Positions 36,244 through 44,392 of a stretch of 64,000 bases of DNA are shown here, one piece after another (positions within the stretch are counted from its first letter, which is position 1; each line of letters begins with the position of its first letter). Below the pieces are notes generated by a model. That model saw only the letters and a program-made list of their open reading frames with translations, was not told the origin of the DNA and made no database searches. The DNA lies in assembly GCF_000425785.1 (NCBI RefSeq), contig NZ_AUEC01000021.1, forward strand, positions 62,001 to 126,000, in the 5' to 3' direction. Source of the stretch: Pseudomonas taiwanensis DSM 21245 (GTDB taxonomy: Bacteria; Pseudomonadota; Gammaproteobacteria; Pseudomonadales; Pseudomonadaceae). Both the position numbers and the translations under genes were made by a program.

Positions 36244-36447
36244 CTACTCCGATACCTTTTGGGCCACTCTCACATTCGAGAGCAAAGCTACACTCCAATA
36301 CGGCCTACGGCCACTTTTTGTGGTGCCAAAGGTGATCCGCTTGCATTTCACCAAGGGAGCGCGGCGTAGCAGTAGTTCTGCCACGCGCCAACACAGTGGG
36401 TCATGCGCTCCAGCAACTGCAACGCGTCGGCCTTTATTGAACGTCAT
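36244..36447 (-). pseudogene. Possible remnant of an NmrA/Rossmann-type protein
   Basis: A 67-codon frame with a very good AGGAGA five bases before its ATG. The start, MTFNKGRRVAVAGAHDPLCW then VAELLLRR, resembles the nucleotide-binding first strand and helix of NAD(P)H-binding NmrA-like proteins, but the glycine motif is degraded and the frame ends early. I read it as the leftover 5' end of a gene. Confidence 0.35.
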
Positions 36448-36519
36448 GGAGATCTCCTGTTCGAGTTTCACAGGCAGTCCCGCGACCTGTGAAAGCGAAT
36501 ACTCGCTAGTGCTGGCTTA

Positions 36520-37092
36520 TTGTCGTTGGCAAGGCGCCGTCGCCAAACGGCCATCAACATGGCGTCGATAGCAAGGTCGCTGCACATCCTTGATCCAGGC
36601 GTAGAGGCTGTGAACGGACATGCCCAGGCATTCAGGGCGGGCTCGTTGTTTGAGCGAGACAGCGAGACTCGTTTGCTGTCCTTGGGCGTCGATGGATCTT
36701 TCCTAAACGTCGGCCGTGTACGCGCCCGGATCGCTGCTGCCAATGCTGCGACCGCCGCGGATCTTGCAACCTACGAGCGCACCGTGCTCACTGCGATTGA
36801 GGAGACTGAGAACGCGCTGGTGGGAGTCAATCGTACTGAGCAGGAGAGCAGTCACCTGCAGCAGGCGGCTGAAGCAGGTGTTCGCGCAGCTGACGTGGCA
36901 AGGCTGCGCTTCGATCAGGGCTCGATCGACGTACTTGAGCTATTGGATGCCGAGAATGCGCGGCTCCTTGCACAAGACGCCTACATTCAGAGTCGTGCGC
37001 GCAGCACCCTGGCCACCGTAGCTCTGTACAAAGCAATGGCCGGCGGATGGGGGGACTATGTCCCCAACACGAAGATCGCCGGTAGGCAATAA
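36520..37092 (+). pseudogene. C-terminal fragment of an RND-type outer-membrane efflux protein
   Basis: The homologous part starts at about 36660 (LNVGRVRARIAAANAATAAD) and runs to the stop. It contains VLTAIEETENALVGVNRTEQ and LRFDQGSIDVLELLDAENAR, the second half of an OprM/NodT-like channel. About 60 percent of the protein is missing, and the upstream in-frame sequence is unrelated. GC-rich third positions contrast with the flanking DNA. Confidence 0.75.
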
Positions 37093-37223
37093 GAGGGGGC
37101 ATGGTCTGTGCCGTTGGGCTCGTACCCACGCCACGCCGGCACAGCGCCTTCAAACTGAAAATCGGGTACGCTGCACATGCTCCGTGCGTGGTGAGAGTTA
37201 TTGGAGTGAGTCGAGGGAAAAGG

Positions 37224-37655
37224 ATGGAATTACGTCACCTCCGCTGCTTTATTGTTCTGGCCGAGGAATTGCATTTCAGCCGTGCCGCTGACCGTCCGCA
37301 TATCGAGCAGCCACCGCTGTCACGAACAATCAAAGAACTTGAGGATAGTCTAGGCGTCGTGCTTTTTGATCGAGACCGCAGGGGAACTCGACTGACTGCG
37401 GCAGGAGCGGTTTTCCGACAGGACATCTATCGACTGTTCACAGTACTTGAGCAAGCTCGCAAGAATGCGAGAGCACTCGCCGCAGGATTACAAGGGCGTG
37501 TCCGCATCACTGCTTCAGAAAGAGAGTTGAATCAACATATTTCGGCATTTCTTGCCGAATGTCGGGCGGAAGAGCCAGAGATCGAAATTCGCCTGTCGGA
37601 AGTAGCTTTAAACGAACAGTTGCGCGACCTTAGGACAGACGATGCCGGGCTGTAG
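37224..37655 (+). pseudogene. Truncated LysR-family regulator
   Basis: A 143-residue reading from the ATG at 37224 (GAGGGAAAAGG upstream). The helix-turn-helix is clear (MELRHLRCFIVLAEELHFSR; HIEQPPLSRTIKELEDSLGV) and the beginning of the effector domain (GRVRITASERELNQHISAFL) follows, but the frame stops at less than half the usual 300 residues. It is probably inactive, although a DNA-binding-only product cannot be excluded. Confidence 0.75.
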
Positions 37656-37859
37656 GCATCAACACTGCACCTGCAAAGTCGAAAGCCTAAGAGTCAGCTT
37701 GGCCGGCAATCACCGATGAAATCTTGCGGAAAACATTGTTGATGATCACTTGCACAACTGCTCAGGCTGCCTATAGATGCGGCGAGATCACTTGAACCCG
37801 CTTCGACGTCGCGCAATGGCGAATCAGCGAAGCAATCACCACAACAAAGGAAAGCCCTC

Positions 37860-38201
37860 ATGACATTCAATATTGCAAGCATCCTGACTTGGGTGCTCGT
37901 CGCCTTCTTCCTCGTCGGAGGCGTCATCAATGGAATTGCACCCAAAAAGGTGCAGGATGAGTACGCCCGATGGGGGTACCCCGGTTGGTTCCACTATGTC
38001 ACCGCCGCGAGCGAATTGCTCACAGCACTCTTGCTGATTTTCCCCACCACTAGGATTTCTGGCGCGATTATCGGCGCTGCTGTGATGGCAGGTGCAATTG
38101 CTACCGTGCTGCGCCATCGTGAATATGCTCACGCATTCCCACCATCTATCGTCTTGGTGTTAACGGCGGCCTGCGGCTGGCTTGCTTTCAATGCAGCCTA
38201 G
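37860..38201 (+). CDS. DoxX-like membrane protein
   Basis: A 113-residue, four-helix DoxX-family protein (VLVAFFLVGGVINGIAPKKV; YVTAASELLTALLLIFPTTR). Such proteins are associated with thiosulfate:quinone oxidation or oxidative stress in some species, but small members are mostly uncharacterised. Its ATG follows AAAGGAAAG. It stands intact within a run of broken genes, between two LysR fragments. Confidence 0.75.
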   Translation: MTFNIASILTWVLVAFFLVGGVINGIAPKKVQDEYARWGYPGWFHYVTAASELLTALLLIFPTTRISGAIIGAAVMAGAIATVLRHREYAHAFPPSIVLVLTAACGWLAFNAA

Positions 38202-38215
38202 CTAGCCTTCTGGGC

Positions 38216-38344
38216 ATGGAGTTGCGGCAGCTTCATTGCTTCTTGGCCGTTGTTGAGAAGATTCACTTCACCCTCGAGACAGAGCAGATCCATGAGCACA
38301 CGCCGGTGAGTTCATGGACCGATTGTACGCCAATGTCGGACTGA
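38216..38344 (+). pseudogene. LysR N-terminal scrap
   Basis: About 20 codons of a LysR start (MELRQLHCFLAVVEKIHFT) followed by unrelated codons and a stop. It begins 15 bases after the DoxX gene. This is a second LysR relic within 1 kb of the first. Confidence 0.6.
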
Positions 38345-38589
38345 ATGGCTTTGGCGAAAATACGCAAAATCTGCGAGAGCGTGCTCTGAGTGACCGTAGC
38401 ACTCGCCCCCTTGCCCCCATGCAAGGAGAACTGCCCAACAGACCAGCAACACCAATCATCATCCCCGAATCAATGTAAGCGTCCGCGCAACTCACCTTGC
38501 GTAAGTCAGGCCGGTACCCACATATGCGGCAACAGTTGCCCGATCTCACTGGCCCGCTGTGTCGGCAGAGCGAGACATCTTAAAGTAGG
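38345..38589. other. Unassigned remnant sequence
   Basis: No frame gives a recognisable product. It lies directly before the resumed IS3 sequence and is probably degenerate coding DNA. Confidence 0.3.
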
Positions 38590-38610
38590 CCGCCGCGTAC
38601 TTTCCAAGGA

Positions 38611-38694
38611 GTGCGGCTGAAGTACGCCTTCATCAAAGAGCACTCGACCGATTGGCGACGCAAGCCACAGCAGCAAGTGATGATTCACTCAGAC
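38611..38694 (+). pseudogene. IS3 transposase OrfB, first fragment
   Basis: RLKYAFIKEHSTDWR is a typical OrfB beginning; it is joined by an internal deletion to RKPQQQVMIHSD, which carries the second catalytic aspartate of the DDE core. Homology stops right after this Asp. Confidence 0.7.
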
Positions 38695-39129
38695 AGTAAG
38701 AATGTACTGGCCAGTGTTTCCATATGGTCTGACTCACACAGCGATAGACCGATGATGGATGATCTGGTCGTGGAGTGTCCCGGGTGGCCTGACCCACACT
38801 CCGATCGACCCTTGTGTCTTTCCCTGGACCTGTCGACCATCCGGGAACACTGCACGTCAAGGTGACCGCCTTGCCGATACGTGTGACCCAAGAAGGGCCT
38901 GACGCCACGTCACTTTACTGTCTTGTCCAGGTGTCCGGTTGGAGCGGTTAAGTTCGTGCTCGGTGAACCCAGGCTTATGTCAGTCGACGTCTCGCAGAGG
39001 GACATTCGAAGCTGGAAGCTATCCGCTGCCTAAAGCGCTACATCGCACGGGAGGTCTACGGCATCATCCAGAGGCGAAATAGCATCATCAACCAAAGCGC
39101 AGTATCCACTTGACACTTAGAAGGGCGTC
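38695..39129. mobile_element. 435-base insertion in orfB, possible IS110-type relic
   Basis: It separates HSD from QGSQFSSSEW in the transposase frame. Near 39019-39060 the plus strand reads LEAIRCLKRYIAREVYGIIQ, which resembles a conserved C-terminal stretch of IS110/IS1111 transposases. The left part carries a 26-base imperfect direct repeat with 60-base period. No complete gene. Confidence 0.45.
38725..38810. repeat. Two 26-base direct repeats, 60-base period
   Basis: TGGTCTGACTCACACAGCGA and TAGACC (38725-38750) recur as TGGCCTGACCCACACTCCGA and TCGACC (38785-38810), 21 of 26 bases equal. The first copy can fold through GGTCT/AGACC. Confidence 0.6.
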
Positions 39130-39426
39130 CAAGGCAGTCAGTTCAGTAGCTCAGAATGGCAAAGCTTCCTTAAGGCCAACAATGTGATCAGCAGCATGAG
39201 CAGACGGGGAAACTGCCATGACAACGCCGTGGCCGAGAGCTTTTTCCAGCTTTTGAAGCGGGAGCGGATCCGGCGAAAAATCTACGGAACGCGTGACGAA
39301 GCCCGAAGTGATATTTTCGATTACATCGAGATGTTCTATAACCCAAAACGTCGACAAAGCAGTGATATGCAGCTATCTCCAGTAGAGTATGAGAAACGCT
39401 ATTTTCTGAGCTTGGAGAGTGTATAG
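39130..39426 (+). pseudogene. IS3 transposase OrfB, C-terminal fragment
   Basis: Ninety-eight codons in one frame: QGSQFSSSEWQSFLKANN, then SRRGNCHDNAVAESFFQLLK with the catalytic glutamate, and FYNPKRRQSSDMQLSPVEYE near the end. The homology is strong and the stop is followed by the right terminal repeat. Confidence 0.88.
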
Positions 39427-39497
39427 GAAACTTGGGGCGATTCAATACTGCTGAGTGCTCCCCCCTCCTTTCAACGACTGCACACTTAGTAATCACG

Positions 39498-39519
39498 AAA
39501 AAAAGCGCCCGAAGGCGCT
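39498..39519 (-). terminator. Intrinsic terminator of the aminotransferase-aldolase operon
   Basis: On the minus strand AGCGCC, loop TTCG, GGCGCT is followed by TTTTTTT. It lies 29 bases after the stop of the RraA-like gene and is the best terminator in the window. Confidence 0.9.
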
Positions 39520-39547
39520 GAGGAAAGTCCGTCAGATCAAAAGTGCA

Positions 39548-40225
39548 TTATTCCTCAAAGAAACAACCCTTGGATCGCAAGGAGTTAACGACCCAATCAC
39601 GGCTGTTAGTACCATTGGCGATGTCGTCCAGCTGCTTGGTCTCAGCCGCATGTTTTGCGCTGGCCTTTTTCAGGATGCCGGCAGCCTCAGCCAGAGATAT
39701 TGCTACGAAACCGTCATCATCGCCCACGATGAGGTCGCCTGGTTCGATGACCATACCGTTGATCGCAATCGGTACGTTGATCTCGCCAGGGCCGTCTTTA
39801 TATGGGCCGCGGTGGGTCACACCAGCAGCAAAGACCGGGAAGCTGCCTTTACGGATCGCTGCAGAATCTCGAACGGCACCGTTGATGACAAAACCAGCGA
39901 CTTTTTTCTTGATCGCATAAGTAATCATCAACTCGCCGGTCAAGGCGTTGGTCAGATCCCCACCAGCATCGACAACGATCACATCGCCTGGCTGTGCGAT
40001 ATCGAGCGCGTAGTGCAGCATCAGGTTGTCACCTGGACGACACTTTACCGTCAAAGCAGGACCGGCCAGCACTGTACCGTCATGCAACGGTCGAAGGTCG
40101 GCACCACCTGCAAACATACGATTGATGGAATCACTGATGTTGGCAACCGGTACTTCACGGAAGGCAGCTACCAGTTCATCCGAAGCAACTTGTTTTCTTT
40201 TAAGAACACGAAATCCAGTCGACAT
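39548..40225 (-). CDS. RraA-family / 4-hydroxy-4-methyl-2-oxoglutarate aldolase-like protein
   Basis: A 225-residue protein of the RraA/HMG aldolase fold. The segment DVIVVDAGGD (81-90), the conserved glycine-glutamate of LTGELM (96-100) and the Arg119-Asp120 pair of INGAVRD match the pyruvate- and metal-binding site of class II HMG/CHA aldolases. Reaction expected: retro-aldol cleavage of a 4-hydroxy-2-oxo acid to pyruvate plus a second oxo acid. Oxaloacetate decarboxylation is a common side activity of the family. It is last in a seven-gene operon with an aminotransferase and amino-acid ABC importer, which argues for a catabolic enzyme and against the RNase E regulator role. Confidence 0.82.
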   Translation of the reverse strand: MSTGFRVLKRKQVASDELVAAFREVPVANISDSINRMFAGGADLRPLHDGTVLAGPALTVKCRPGDNLMLHYALDIAQPGDVIVVDAGGDLTNALTGELMITYAIKKKVAGFVINGAVRDSAAIRKGSFPVFAAGVTHRGPYKDGPGEINVPIAINGMVIEPGDLIVGDDDGFVAISLAEAAGILKKASAKHAAETKQLDDIANGTNSRDWVVNSLRSKGCFFEE

Positions 40226-40278
40226 ATTATCTCCTCGGCCAGTCTGCCTTAGAACTGTTGTTGCGGTTTAGGAAACGA

Positions 40279-41313
40279 TTAAAAGCTGAGCTTGTAAGTA
40301 TCTATCGCATTATTACTGAAGAGCAACGTACGCTCATCAGAATTAAAATCGGAAACAAGTCGTTTAAAGCTATTCCACAAGACACTGTACGAGAACATTC
40401 CCTTATCAACAGGAAAATTGCTTTCAAACATACAGCGCTCAACACCAAACAGCTCGATCACGGTAAGGATGTATGGCGCCCAATCCATAGCCAAAGTTTC
40501 AGACGAAGGCGGTTTTTGTCTGAGATGGTAATCGAAGCCACCGATACTCATGCCCAGGCCGCCCAATTTGACTCGGACATTCGGAAGCTCTGCAAGTCTG
40601 GCTAGACTTGCCCGCCACTCGTTGAAAACCAGCCCTCGGTTGTTAGCGTACTCGCGAACGCCCAGTGGCCCCCCGACATGATCCAGTACAATCACCACCT
40701 CTGGATTTGCTAGCGCGAGATCCAGAACTTCTGCCAACTGGGTGTGGTACGCCCATACATCGAGCACGAGGCCATAGTCCTTCAACGCGCGAACGCCTTG
40801 CCGAAACTTTGAACTGCTCAACAACCCAGCGGGTGGGGGGTTGGGGTTCGAGACAATTTCAGAATCCCTGTGCCATGCCGTCGTGTTCCTCACGCCGCAA
40901 AGCCGGGGGCCGGCTCGCTCCTGCATTTCAGCCAACACCCGCCGCACCGCGTCCCCCAGGCTCAAGTCGGCTCCGGCCACGATGCCTGCGCAGAGCCTGG
41001 CATCACCGTACAGTCCGCTAGCAGAGAGGGCCGCAATGCAGTTGGCGAACTCAACTTCTCCCACAGTCTTGAATGCGTCCACTCGCCCTTCCTGGAACAT
41101 CGAACGACACTGAACGTAAACCGACGCAATGATGTTGTGCTTACCGGATGTATCCGCTCGGAGTTCGTCAAATAGGTAACGACCGCTCGGCCGATCCCAA
41201 AGGTGGTGATGAGCATCAACGATCGGCAGGTCTGCATCAAGAGCCTCCTCCTGATGCAATGCCAACCATTCCTCCCGAACAGCGATGTGTGGCGAGCGAG
41301 CTGCAGTGTTCAT
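40279..41313 (-). CDS. Amidohydrolase-2 (LigI-like) family hydrolase
   Basis: A 344-residue TIM-barrel hydrolase. The ATG at 41313 overlaps the ABC ATPase stop (TGATG). The metal or substrate-binding IVDAHHHLWD has His35-His37; later barrel signatures are VVIVLDHVGGP and CMFESNFPVDKG. The family includes 2-pyrone-4,6-dicarboxylate lactonase (LigI) and decarboxylases. Here, between an importer and an HMG-aldolase-like gene, lactone hydrolysis is the best guess: it could open the cyclic form of a 4-hydroxy-2-oxoglutarate. A 53-base gap precedes the aldolase gene. Confidence 0.82.
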   Translation of the reverse strand: MNTAARSPHIAVREEWLALHQEEALDADLPIVDAHHHLWDRPSGRYLFDELRADTSGKHNIIASVYVQCRSMFQEGRVDAFKTVGEVEFANCIAALSASGLYGDARLCAGIVAGADLSLGDAVRRVLAEMQERAGPRLCGVRNTTAWHRDSEIVSNPNPPPAGLLSSSKFRQGVRALKDYGLVLDVWAYHTQLAEVLDLALANPEVVIVLDHVGGPLGVREYANNRGLVFNEWRASLARLAELPNVRVKLGGLGMSIGGFDYHLRQKPPSSETLAMDWAPYILTVIELFGVERCMFESNFPVDKGMFSYSVLWNSFKRLVSDFNSDERTLLFSNNAIDTYKLSF

Positions 41314-42041
41314 CAGTGGGCCCGGATGTCCGAAATGAACTTCGCCGCTCGCGGATGCTTCGGCGCGGTGAAGAAGTCCTCCGGGGTCCCCCGCTCCAAC
41401 ACTGTGCCGGCATCCATAAACCAGATACGATCCGCCACTTCGCGGGCGAAGCCCATCTCGTGGGTGACGCAAATCATGGTCATACCTTCCGATGCCAAGT
41501 CCTTCATGACCTGCAGCACCTCCCCTACCATCTCGGGGTCAAGCGCGCTGGTCGGCTCATCAAAAAGCATGACCGGCGGATCCATCGCCAATGCTCGGGC
41601 AATCGCGACGCGCTGCTGCTGACCGCCCGAGAGCTGGGGAGGCATGGCGTCGGCCTTGTGCGCAAGACCCACCTTGGCCAGCAACGCCAGGGCTTTGTCC
41701 TTGATCTCTTTGCGATCGGCTTTGAGAACCGTCAGCGGGCCGATCATGACGTTATCGAGCACGCTCATGTGCGGGAATAAGTTGAACGACTGGAAGACGA
41801 AACCAATGCGGCTACGAATGGCGTTCAACTGCGTTTTGTGAGCATGCACTTCAGAGCCGCAGACTACGATGCTCCCGTCCTGAATCTCTTCCAGGCGATT
41901 GACTGTACGAATTAACGTCGACTTGCCAGACCCCGAAGGACCGCAGACCACCACAACCTCCCCTTTCTCGACGGTTTCGGTGATGTTGTTGAGCGCGTGA
42001 TAATCGCCGTACCACTTGTTTACATTTTTAAATTCGATCAT
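41313..42041 (-). CDS. Polar amino acid ABC transporter ATPase (GlnQ/GltL-like)
   Basis: A 242-residue ATPase: Walker A GPSGSGKS at 34-41, signature LSGGQ at 137-141, Walker [14 protein letters not shown] at about 157-169. Length and the [17 protein letters not shown] start fit the polar amino acid subgroup. It overlaps both neighbours (four bases with the permease, one with the hydrolase). Confidence 0.93.
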   Translation of the reverse strand: MIEFKNVNKWYGDYHALNNITETVEKGEVVVVCGPSGSGKSTLIRTVNRLEEIQDGSIVVCGSEVHAHKTQLNAIRSRIGFVFQSFNLFPHMSVLDNVMIGPLTVLKADRKEIKDKALALLAKVGLAHKADAMPPQLSGGQQQRVAIARALAMDPPVMLFDEPTSALDPEMVGEVLQVMKDLASEGMTMICVTHEMGFAREVADRIWFMDAGTVLERGTPEDFFTAPKHPRAAKFISDIRAH

Positions 42042-42781
42042 TTCGAGGCCTCCAGGTGCACTGGCGTATCAATATTGTTTTGGGACTGGCGACCTACGCC
42101 CGAACGCTTACGGCCGATATAGCCTTCAAGCCACTTGACCATGCGGCTCAGCGAGAAGCAGAGGACGAAGTAGCATAGAGCTAGCAGGATGTAGACCTGG
42201 AACGGTTTGGTGAGCAGTTGGTTGTTGATCTGATAAGCCGCGAACGTAACCTCCTGAGTACCAATGAGGTAGGCCAGTGAGGTATTTTTGGTGATCAGAA
42301 CAAACTGGTTGAGGATGCTCGGTATCATGTTGAAGAGCGCCTGCGGCAGAATGATCTTTCGCATGCATTGCCAATAGGTCATTCCCAAGGCGCGCGCAGC
42401 CTCGGTCTGCCCTTTGTTCACCGAATCGATCCCAGCACGGATCACCTCTCCGAGGTATGCGCCCTCGTAAAGAACAAGCGCTACCACCATGGTGACGAAA
42501 CCAGAGATGTTGTAGCCAGTTACCAAGGGGACGACAAAGTAGGCCCAGAACACCAGAAGCACCAATGGAACGGCCCGAACCACGTAGGTGTAGGCTGCGG
42601 CAACTTGATAAATCGCCTTGATCTTCGAGGTTCGTGCAAGGCCGATGCAGATCGCCAACGGGAACGACACGAGCAAACTGGTAACAGCAAGAACAATGGT
42701 AAGCGCCAAACCGCCGAGCGGGCCGTTGGGAAACTGGCCGACCATCAGCATCACGCCATATTCATTAATGATGTCGATCAT
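42038..42781 (-). CDS. Amino acid ABC transporter permease (GltK type)
   Basis: A 247-residue permease with about five helices and the EAA loop [20 protein letters not shown] followed by [10 protein letters not shown]. It has a hydrophilic C-terminal tail ([20 protein letters not shown]). It lies three bases downstream of the other permease. Confidence 0.92.
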   Translation of the reverse strand: MIDIINEYGVMLMVGQFPNGPLGGLALTIVLAVTSLLVSFPLAICIGLARTSKIKAIYQVAAAYTYVVRAVPLVLLVFWAYFVVPLVTGYNISGFVTMVVALVLYEGAYLGEVIRAGIDSVNKGQTEAARALGMTYWQCMRKIILPQALFNMIPSILNQFVLITKNTSLAYLIGTQEVTFAAYQINNQLLTKPFQVYILLALCYFVLCFSLSRMVKWLEGYIGRKRSGVGRQSQNNIDTPVHLEASK

Positions 42782-42784
42782 TTC

Positions 42785-43486
42785 TCACCTCGACCCTTGA
42801 ATTTGAATACGGCGCTGCCAGATGCCACCCAATGCCATGATGGTCCAAGAGCCAATCAGGTAAATGATGCTGGCTACCGCATAGGTCTGGAACGTCATGT
42901 AGGTCTCGCCCTCAATCTGCCGCGTCATATACATGACTTCCGCAGTACCGATCGCCATCGCCAGCGCGGTAGTCTTGAACAGGCCTAAAGTCTGGTTAAC
43001 CAGTGCAGGAGCTGCCGCCCGGATCGCTTGAGGGATCAGGATCTTGCGCAGTGTCTGGAAGTAGTTGATGCCCAGCGCACGCGCAGCTTCCGTTTGCCCG
43101 GTAGGCAGCGAGCGGAAGCCACTTCTGAGATCCTCGGAGATGTAAGCAGCCGCGTTGAGGGTGAGCGACACGATGGCAAAGAACACCTCACCGCCGTGCA
43201 CGTTAATCCAGTCCTGGGTAGATTGCGGCAAAAGCTGCGGCACCCCAAAGTACCATACGAACAGCTGAACCAGGCTGGGCACGTTGCGATGGTATTCAAC
43301 ATACACCGTAACCAGTGAATCACCGATGCGCCCTGGGGTGAGCCGGATCATCATCAAGATGCAACCCAGCAATAAGGCAGCGATGAGCGAGACCACAAAA
43401 AGCTGGGCCGTCAGGGCTATACCTTGTAAGAACAAGTCGAGATAGCTTCCCGTCAAAAGGGAGCTAAATCCAGAGAAGATTGCCAT
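42785..43486 (-). CDS. Amino acid ABC transporter permease (GltJ type)
   Basis: A 233-residue permease, about five helices, EAA loop [20 protein letters not shown] and IPQAIRAAAPALVNQ. Partner of the next permease in a heterodimeric channel of the His/Glu/Gln family. Confidence 0.92.
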   Translation of the reverse strand: MAIFSGFSSLLTGSYLDLFLQGIALTAQLFVVSLIAALLLGCILMMIRLTPGRIGDSLVTVYVEYHRNVPSLVQLFVWYFGVPQLLPQSTQDWINVHGGEVFFAIVSLTLNAAAYISEDLRSGFRSLPTGQTEAARALGINYFQTLRKILIPQAIRAAAPALVNQTLGLFKTTALAMAIGTAEVMYMTRQIEGETYMTFQTYAVASIIYLIGSWTIMALGGIWQRRIQIQGSR

Positions 43487-43516
43487 TTATGCGCCTCCAA
43501 AAGCCGCAACTGTCAA

Positions 43517-44320
43517 TTAACGAAACTCGGTAACAGCCGTGAGCTTCTTCTCTCTGGCCAGCTTGTATTCCGTTTCTGGACCGTACCAGTGGTCCCACAT
43601 GGCCTGCAGCTCTCCTGAATCCTCCATGGCCTTTAGCGCCCCATCTACCGCCGCCGTCAGAGAGGTTTCCCCCTTCTTGATACCGATGCAGCTCGGTTCA
43701 AAATGAAGGCTTTGAGCCAGGAAGTGCATACTTTCAGTTCGAGTATGGAATCGAATGGCTGCCGGCTCAGTCATTGCCATCCCTTGAACCTTGTTCTGCT
43801 CCAACGCCATGAATGCTCCCGGCGCATCCTCGAAGCCGATTACCTTGGCACCTGGAATCTGCTGTCGCGCGTACAGTTCAGGCGTAGAGCTCTTTATAGC
43901 GCTGATTCGTTTGCCATTTAAGTCAGAGAACTCGCTGACGTTGGAGTCTTTTCTGACCAGAATCTTTACGGGAATTTGATAATAAGCCGAGCTGAAGTCG
44001 ATCTGCGAAGCACGGGCCTCGGTATAACCCAACGCTGCAGCGACCAAGTCAACTCGACCGGTCATGAGGCTGGGAATCCGTGCGCTGACGGCTACTCCTT
44101 GAATATCAGCTTTCACGCCAAGATGCTTTGCAACGCCTTTGCAGACATCAACATCCAAACCAACCAGCTGACGACTGGTCGGATCCTGGTAACCCAAGGG
44201 CACGCTGTCGGTGAGTGTTGCACAGCGAATCGATCCACGTGCCTTGATGTCACTCAAAGCATCGGCGTGTACAACACTCGATGCGATGAGGCCAAGAGCG
44301 ATAAAAATTATACTTTTCAT
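43517..44320 (-). CDS. Periplasmic amino acid-binding protein (family 3), paralogue A
   Basis: A 267-residue binding protein. Signal peptide MKSIIFIALGLIASSVVHA, mature start DALSDIKARGS. Family 3 features: CATLTDSVPLGYQDP, LVGLDVDVCKGVAKHLGV and KSSTPELYARQQ. It aligns without obvious gaps to the binding protein at 48615 through nearly the whole length (same CATLTDSVPLGYQDP, same EPAAIRFH). It supplies the permease pair encoded just downstream. The ligand is unknown, presumably an acidic or lactam amino acid. Confidence 0.9.
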   Translation of the reverse strand: MKSIIFIALGLIASSVVHADALSDIKARGSIRCATLTDSVPLGYQDPTSRQLVGLDVDVCKGVAKHLGVKADIQGVAVSARIPSLMTGRVDLVAAALGYTEARASQIDFSSAYYQIPVKILVRKDSNVSEFSDLNGKRISAIKSSTPELYARQQIPGAKVIGFEDAPGAFMALEQNKVQGMAMTEPAAIRFHTRTESMHFLAQSLHFEPSCIGIKKGETSLTAAVDGALKAMEDSGELQAMWDHWYGPETEYKLAREKKLTAVTEFR

Positions 44321-44392
44321 GCGATACCACTCAAAAGTTACGGCAGGTCAAAGCCATTTTGTTTTATTTAATTATTCTGGCCAGCGGAAATC

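Larger units (their letters stand above)
38590..39447 (+). mobile_element. Right part of the broken IS3-family element
   Basis: It resumes in orfB, is itself interrupted at 38695-39129, and ends in the inverted terminal repeat GTATAGGAAACTTGGGGCGATTCA, the counterpart of the repeat at 28533. Orientation is the same as for the left end, so the two pieces look like one element split by about 9.9 kb. Confidence 0.75.

Noticed and set aside
36185-36571. 128-codon plus-strand frame
   Set aside because: Composition and sequence look non-coding, and it overlaps a better-started minus-strand remnant.
39548-40225. RraA regulator of RNase E
   Set aside because: Fold is shared, but the pyruvate-site residues and operon context favour the aldolase branch.
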